Shown here piece by piece: positions 7,215-11,100 of a stretch of 11,100 nt of DNA. The notes under the pieces are model-generated. The model did no database searches. It was given only the letters and a program-made list of their open reading frames with translations, and had not been told where the DNA came from. Source of the stretch: CAZEYT01 sp964516295. Its GTDB lineage: Bacteria; Verrucomicrobiota; Verrucomicrobiia; Chthoniobacterales; Terrimicrobiaceae. A program made the position numbers and the translations under genes. How positions within the stretch are numbered: the first letter of the stretch is position 1; each line of letters starts with the position of its first letter. The stretch lies in the NCBI GenBank assembly GCA_964516295.1, contig CAZEYT010000090.1, positions 1 to 11,100 on the forward strand. The letters are read 5' to 3'.

Positions 7215-7607
7215 ATGAACTACGTCACCAAACCCATCCCCGCATCCAAACCGGAGCCGGACCACGTCGTCCGGCCGTGGGGTGAATTCAAGCAATACGC
7301 ATTCAATCGCGAGTGCACGGTCAGCCTCATGGAAGTTCGCCCTGGCATGCGCCTGTCGCTCCAGAGCCACACCGGACGCGCCGAGCTGTGGATTGTTCTC
7401 GACCCGGGTGCCCGGGTTCAAGTCGGGGATGTCCAACGCGATTGCGAAGCGGGTGAAGAGATCTGGATCCCGGCGAATGAAAAGCACCGGCTGTCCTGTT
7501 CGGGTGATCGCCCATGCCGTGTTCTCGAGGTCGCATTCGGCAACTGGCAACAGGCGGACATCACCCGCTACGACGACGACTTTGCACGTCCGAAAGAAGG
7601 CGAATAA
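7215..7607 (+). CDS. small cupin phosphomannose isomerase (type II PMI-like)
   Basis: A 130-residue single-domain cupin matching the isomerase domain found at the C-terminus of bifunctional type II PMI/GMP enzymes, here without the nucleotidyltransferase domain. HVVRPWGEFKQY is the usual entry motif, followed by GMRLSLQSHTGRAELWIVL with Gln50, His52 and Glu57, then EEIWIPANEKHRLSC with His91 as probable metal ligands, and VLEVAFGNW...DITRYDDDFARP at the end. It should interconvert mannose-6-phosphate and fructose-6-phosphate, although some stand-alone relatives have other roles. The ATG at 7215 is preferred over the upstream Met at 7173, which would overlap the isomerase gene and adds residues foreign to the family. 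It starts 4 nt after the preceding stop, and its own stop overlaps the next start (TAATG), indicating translational coupling. Confidence 0.85.
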   Translation: MNYVTKPIPASKPEPDHVVRPWGEFKQYAFNRECTVSLMEVRPGMRLSLQSHTGRAELWIVLDPGARVQVGDVQRDCEAGEEIWIPANEKHRLSCSGDRPCRVLEVAFGNWQQADITRYDDDFARPKEGE

Positions 7608-9388
7608 TGGGCTATCTCCAAAGACTCGGGCTCGCCGGCTCAACCTACGACAAGTTTCCCGTTGTCGAAGTCGCCGGATGTGACAACCAATGCTGGCGCG
7701 GATGGCTGGCAATCACTGACCAACTCCGCAGCGTTTGCAGCGGTCGGAGGGTCATTGCTGTCGAGTGTTACCCGGGCGTTCTCGATGAGGAGATTCTGCC
7801 GCGCTTGTCGGATGCATTTCCCGACGCCGCCATTTTCCAGACCGTGCGGGATGCCTTTCGAACGCCTGCCGAAATCGACGCACTGGTCGCGCCCGACCTC
7901 GGCGGCGATGATCCCGTGTTCGGTCGGCTGACCCGCCTCGAACTCGCGGCGTTTCTCGACCCGGAAAAGGTTCAATCCCTGCGCGAGCGGATCGCGCAGA
8001 CGGACTCCGTTGTTCTGGTCTACGGGCCCGCGGCGATTCTTTGTTGCGAGCCCGACGTGCTGATCTATGCCGACATGGCCCGTTGGGAAGCGCAAATGCG
8101 GCAACGCGCCAACCGCGTTGGCAATCTCGGCGTCTACAACCTCCCGCTGAAAGCCTCGCTGAAATACAAACGCAGCTTCTTCATCGACTGGCGGGTCTGC
8201 GACAAACTCAAACGCGAAACGTTCGACCGTTGGGACTTTCTTCTGGATACCTGCCGGGAGGGCGATCCGAAAATGATCACCGGGCAGGCATTCCGGGCCG
8301 GCCTGGCCGAGGCGGTCCAAAGACCGTTTCGCGTCGTCCCGTTCTTTGATCCCGGAGTCTGGGGTGGACAGTGGATGCGCGAGGCATGCGCGCTGCCGGA
8401 CGGTCCGCCGAACTACGCGTGGTGCTTTGACTGCGTGCCGGAGGAGAACAGCCTCCTCCTGCGTTTTGGTGGGGTGGATGTTGAAGTGCCTTCGATCGAT
8501 CTCGTTTTCCGGCATCCCGTCGAGCTCCTCGGCGAACCTGTCTACGGGCGCTACGGCGCAGAATTTCCGATCCGCTTTGATTTTCTGGACACCATGGCCG
8601 GACAGAACCTTAGCTTTCAGGTTCATCCGCTGGCCGACTACGCCTATGAACAGTTCGGCCTTCGCTACACGCAGGACGAGAGCTATTACATTCTCGACGC
8701 GGAGCCCGGTGCCGAGGTCTATCTTGGACTCGTCGACGACGTAAACCCCGAGGCCATGCTGAGTGACCTGAAGACCGCTGCACAGGATCCGACCCGTCCG
8801 TTTCCCGACCGGAACCACGTCGCGCGGTTCCCGGCAAAAAAGCATGATCATTTTTTGATCCCCGCCGGAACGTGCCATTGTTCCGGCGCGAACAGCATGG
8901 TCCTCGAGATCAGCCACACGCCTTACATTTTCACGTTCAAACTCTGGGACTGGGCACGCCTCGATCTCAATGGCCTGCCGCGTCCGATTAACCTGGAACG
9001 CGGCGCAAAGAACATCCAGTGGAATCGCACGAGGTCATGGGTGGAGCCGCGTCTGGTTAACCACATCGAGCCCGTTGCAAGCGGCGACGGCTGGCGCGAA
9101 GAACGAACCGGCCTCTACGCTTCCGAAGCGTTCGAGACGCGCCGGCATTGGTTCAGCGGCGCGGTGAGCCATGACACCAAAGGGGAAAGCGTTCACGTTT
9201 TGAACCTCATCGAAGGCGCGGAAGCGATCGTCGAGAGCCCGACCGGAGCGTTCCGTCCGTTCGTCGTCCACTATGCCGAAACGTTCATCGTCCCGGCCGC
9301 CGTCGGCGCCTACACGATCCGGCCGCACGGGCCGTCCGACGGAAAAGAATGCGCCACCATCAAGGCGTTTGTCCGCGTCAACGCATGA
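7607..9388 (+). CDS. class I mannose-6-phosphate isomerase with kinase-like N-terminal half
   Basis: A 593-residue protein, about twice the size of a plain ManA of the short type. Residues 245-470 carry the class I phosphomannose isomerase signature: PFRVVPFFDPGVWGGQWM, NLSFQVHPLADYAYEQFG with Gln338 and His340, DESYYILDAEPGAEVYLG with Glu358, and FLIPAGTCHCSGANS with His424, followed by MVLEIS. These are the expected zinc ligands. Residues 500-593 form a C-terminal beta domain. Residues 1-240 resemble a uridine-kinase/P-loop fold (RRVIAVECYPG, SVVLVYGPAAI, VLIYADMARWEAQMRQR), but the place for a P-loop reads EVAGCDNQCWRGW, without GKS/T. That half is probably catalytically inactive or has altered nucleotide binding. 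Such long forms occur next to ROK kinases in several bacterial phyla. The ATG at 7607 overlaps the previous stop; the open frame extends further upstream only inside the preceding gene. The stop overlaps the next start (ATGA). Confidence 0.88.
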   Translation: MGYLQRLGLAGSTYDKFPVVEVAGCDNQCWRGWLAITDQLRSVCSGRRVIAVECYPGVLDEEILPRLSDAFPDAAIFQTVRDAFRTPAEIDALVAPDLGGDDPVFGRLTRLELAAFLDPEKVQSLRERIAQTDSVVLVYGPAAILCCEPDVLIYADMARWEAQMRQRANRVGNLGVYNLPLKASLKYKRSFFIDWRVCDKLKRETFDRWDFLLDTCREGDPKMITGQAFRAGLAEAVQRPFRVVPFFDPGVWGGQWMREACALPDGPPNYAWCFDCVPEENSLLLRFGGVDVEVPSIDLVFRHPVELLGEPVYGRYGAEFPIRFDFLDTMAGQNLSFQVHPLADYAYEQFGLRYTQDESYYILDAEPGAEVYLGLVDDVNPEAMLSDLKTAAQDPTRPFPDRNHVARFPAKKHDHFLIPAGTCHCSGANSMVLEISHTPYIFTFKLWDWARLDLNGLPRPINLERGAKNIQWNRTRSWVEPRLVNHIEPVASGDGWREERTGLYASEAFETRRHWFSGAVSHDTKGESVHVLNLIEGAEAIVESPTGAFRPFVVHYAETFIVPAAVGAYTIRPHGPSDGKECATIKAFVRVNA

Positions 9389-10422
9389 GCCAGTCCGTCT
9401 TTCTCGGCATCGATTGTGGTGCGACCACCTCCAAGGTGGGAGCCGTCGACGAGGCGGGCGAGCCATTAACCACCCAGCTTCACCAGAGTGAAACCCGCGG
9501 TGAAGACGGTGCCGACTCCATCCTCGCCGGGTGGATGGAAGGGGTCGAGAGTTTCCTGCGCATCACCGGATTGTCGTGGGATTCCGTTGCGGGGGTCGGA
9601 CTTGCGATACCCGGTCCATACCTGGACTACGGTGTGCTCGGTCGGATGCCGAACCTCCCGGCCTCTCTGGAAGGCTGGCGGTTTTTGGACGACCTCCGCC
9701 AGGCCGTCACCGAACGCGCCGAACGACCTGTTCGCGTCGAAACGGCGAATGACGGCCAATTGGCCGGCGTCCCCGAAGCGCGGATCATCCAAAAGAAAAC
9801 CCCGGGTTCCGTGCTGATGCTCGCGCCCGGCTCGGGATTGGGCTGCTCTTTCATCCATGCGAACGGACGCGTCTTCGGAGGTGACCACCAGGCCGGCGTC
9901 ATCCTCTGCCACATGCCGGCCCCGCACGAAAGTCTGGGCCTTCCCCGACTTCCCTGTGGCTGCGGCCGCGACTGGGGATGCTTCGAGGCTTACACATCGA
10001 TTTCCGGCCTTCCCCGTCTGCTCGAACTTCTTCTGCCGAAATACCCCGATCACGAACTGGCTTCATCGCCACTCTCCCCAAAAGCCGGAGCCCTGACCCT
10101 TCGCGGACGCGCGCAACAGGGTGATCCTCTCGCCCTCGAAATCTTCGATCTTCAAGCCCGTGCACTTGGCCAGGCTGTCGTCGCAGGATGCATGGCCTAC
10201 GATCCCACTCACATCGTCATTGGAGGAGGCCTCATGGATCGCGACGCAACCACTCCCGCATTCCGCGAGCGTTTCATCGAACATGTACGCCGGTCTGCCG
10301 CCCGCACGAGCTGGGTCGACATTCACTCCCTCTCGTTCCACCAAGCCAGCCTTGGCGATCTCTCCCAGGCGATCGGTGCCGCGCTGATGATCCGTTGGCT
10401 GGTCGCCGCCACAGCGGACTGA
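9385..10422 (+). CDS. ROK-family sugar kinase (glucokinase/fructokinase-like)
   Basis: A 345-residue protein with the ROK layout. FLGIDCGATTSKVGAV (Asp10-x-Gly-x-Thr14) is the phosphate-binding motif. VGLAIPGPYLDYG and MPNLP follow, then VETANDGQLAGVPEA with Asp123 as likely catalytic base, APGSGLGCSFIHANGRVFGG, and the zinc motif LPCGCGRDWGCFEAYTS with Cys191, Cys193 and Cys199; His176 is the probable fourth ligand. IVIGGGLMD at 278-286 is the C-terminal adenosine motif. It should phosphorylate a hexose at O6 using ATP, supplying the isomerases encoded upstream. Two departures from the usual pattern are visible: the zinc motif is one residue longer than the common C-x-C-G-x-x-G-C, and the sugar-contacting E-[IL]-G-H segment reads GVILCH without the Glu. 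Sugar specificity may therefore differ. The ATG at 9385 overlaps the preceding TGA. There is no helix-turn-helix, so it is a kinase rather than a ROK repressor. Confidence 0.9.
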   Translation: MSQSVFLGIDCGATTSKVGAVDEAGEPLTTQLHQSETRGEDGADSILAGWMEGVESFLRITGLSWDSVAGVGLAIPGPYLDYGVLGRMPNLPASLEGWRFLDDLRQAVTERAERPVRVETANDGQLAGVPEARIIQKKTPGSVLMLAPGSGLGCSFIHANGRVFGGDHQAGVILCHMPAPHESLGLPRLPCGCGRDWGCFEAYTSISGLPRLLELLLPKYPDHELASSPLSPKAGALTLRGRAQQGDPLALEIFDLQARALGQAVVAGCMAYDPTHIVIGGGLMDRDATTPAFRERFIEHVRRSAARTSWVDIHSLSFHQASLGDLSQAIGAALMIRWLVAATAD

Positions 10423-10563
10423 GGCCCGGATGCTTTCGACTGTCCTGCCTTGCGGAGTCGAAATCCACCCTCCAGAAGAACGCGCAGCCATTCTTCTGAG
10501 TCATTACGCCGCTCTTCCGCTCGTCGGTGATCGGCATTCTGGCGCATTCAAGGCGCAGAATCG

Positions 10564-10613
10564 GTTCGCTCCATGCCCCGAAGTTCCGGAGATCGGGAGG
10601 GCATGGAGCGGAC
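10564..10613. terminator. strong hairpin between convergent reading frames
   Basis: CGCTCCATGCCC (10567-10578) and GGGCATGGAGCG (10599-10610) are perfect 12-bp complements around a 20-nt loop; the stem extends three more pairs outward with one G-U. It lies 142 nt after the ROK kinase stop and just before the 3' end of the convergent deaminase remnant. This is the position of a bidirectional terminator, but neither strand has a T-run, so an intrinsic terminator is not proved. It may instead be a repetitive extragenic palindrome. Confidence 0.45.
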
Positions 10614-10614
10614 A

Positions 10615-10920
10615 TCATAACCACTTTGCAAGCCCAACCGGCAAGGAGTCCATATGCCAAGCGGGCTTATTGTGAAAGACCCACGGATAACAGTCGGTCC
10701 GCTCCATCCGGCTCGCCACCGCTTCATTGATGATGATTTTCAGGCAGGGATGCACCTGAAGTATGGATACTGGGCAGGATGCCATGACCGGCTCCTCGAC
10801 CACCGCTGCAGCCGCGGACCGCTTCGATTCACCAATCGTGACGAGCACGATTTCCCTTGACTCGACGATCGGTTCGATGCCGATGGCGATGACATAGTAA
10901 GGGACCTCCTCTGGCGTTTC
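10615..10920 (-). pseudogene. C-terminal remnant of a glucosamine-6-phosphate deaminase (NagB)-like gene
   Basis: On the minus strand one frame from about 10920 to the TGA at 10615-10617 reads EEVPYYVIAIGIEPIVESRE, IVLVTIGESKRSAAAAVVEE, PVMASCPVSILQVHP and INEAVASRM, then YPWVFHNKPAWHMD. This is the C-terminal part of the NagB/6-phosphogluconolactonase family: a conserved A-x-T-M-G-I-G-type helix, a G-x-x-K-A-x-A-V segment, G-P-V-x-A-S-x-P-A-S-x-L-Q-x-H-P, and a D-E-x-A-A-S-x-L ending. Only about 100 of roughly 250 residues remain, and the N-terminal catalytic part (the F-x-x-D-E-Y and G-x-G-x-D-G-H-I motifs) is absent. Several invariant Gly/Thr positions of the helix are changed (IAIGIEPI). 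Another reading frame abuts it at 10926, marking a fusion or deletion point. Amino-sugar catabolism fits the sugar-phosphate theme of the window, but this copy is not functional. Confidence 0.65.
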
Positions 10921-10925
10921 GAAAA

Positions 10926-11093
10926 TTATGAAAATGGCACGTCTTCCCGCTGCGGTGTTAACAGGATTGGTTCAATACCACATCCTTGGAGATCGAGTCC
11001 GTGGGGCCCTAGCAGCTTGTCGGACTTGCAGTCGATGGTATAAAAGCAGGCGTGGCTGCCCGCTTTGTGCTTGTTGATCACGACCCCCCGCTC
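10926..11093 (-). pseudogene. unidentified C-terminal protein fragment
   Basis: Between TAA codons at 11094-11096 and 10926-10928 the minus strand encodes about 55 residues, beginning ERGVVINKHKAGSHACFYTI and continuing DCKSDKLLGPHGLDLQGC and GIEPILLTPQREDVPFS. The balanced amino-acid composition and regular hydrophobic pattern look like the C-terminal end of a real protein, but I do not recognise the family. There is no start codon near the upstream stop, so it is probably a broken gene whose end is joined to the deaminase remnant. It may also be a chance open frame. Confidence 0.35.
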
Positions 11094-11100
11094 TTACTGC

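Noticed and set aside
7640..8917. A 425-codon open frame on the minus strand
   Set aside because: It is antisense to the class I isomerase in G+C-rich DNA, where long antisense frames are common; no motif was seen.
1..11100. CRISPR array, tRNA, rRNA, phage or defence genes
   Set aside because: No regularly spaced repeats, no tRNA or rRNA signatures and no defence-associated protein motifs were seen on either strand.

Overview
The window looks like chromosomal DNA of a G+C-rich bacterium. Gene content points to the Verrucomicrobiota/Planctomycetota/Lentisphaerota group: a uroporphyrinogen-decarboxylase-family gene next to a TIM-barrel sugar isomerase, a very long secreted glycosidase-like protein with a PKD domain, and sugar-phosphate genes without obvious Shine-Dalgarno sites. 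This is inference from gene families; there is no rRNA or marker gene to settle it.

Layout. Positions 78-699 (+) hold two adjoining gene remnants: the C-terminal end of a uroporphyrinogen-decarboxylase-like protein, then a sugar phosphate isomerase/epimerase-like reading frame broken by an in-frame stop and cut off at its 3' side. Positions 834-4178 (-) hold one intact gene for a 1114-residue secreted multidomain protein: signal peptide, beta-rich N-terminal part, a glycosidase-like barrel with candidate catalytic glutamates, a PKD domain and a C-terminal beta domain. Positions 4298-5477 are a decayed IS1380-family insertion sequence with recognisable imperfect terminal repeats and a transposase gene carrying a frameshift, a stop codon and an internal deletion. 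Positions 5478-5794 show no gene.

Positions 5795-10422 are the functional core. A DeoR-type repressor gene (-) is divergent from a tight four-gene operon (+). The operon encodes a cupin-type phosphoglucose isomerase, a small cupin phosphomannose isomerase, a 593-residue class I mannose-6-phosphate isomerase with a kinase-like N-terminal half, and a ROK-family sugar kinase. The last three junctions are a 4-nt gap, a TAATG overlap and an ATGA overlap, so the genes are probably co-transcribed and translationally coupled. Together they could phosphorylate a hexose and interconvert glucose-6-, mannose-6- and fructose-6-phosphate, with the DeoR protein sensing a sugar phosphate. A palindrome and a repeated hexamer in the 75-bp divergent intergenic region are candidate operators.

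Positions 10423-11100 contain a long perfect hairpin, the C-terminal remnant of a glucosamine-6-phosphate deaminase-like gene (-), and a further short open stretch (-) that may be another gene fragment. Both ends of the window and the IS are therefore decayed, while the secreted protein gene and the DeoR/isomerase cassette are intact. I found no CRISPR, tRNA, rRNA or defence system. The most unusual item is the clustering of three sugar-phosphate isomerases of different types with one kinase under a single divergent regulator.
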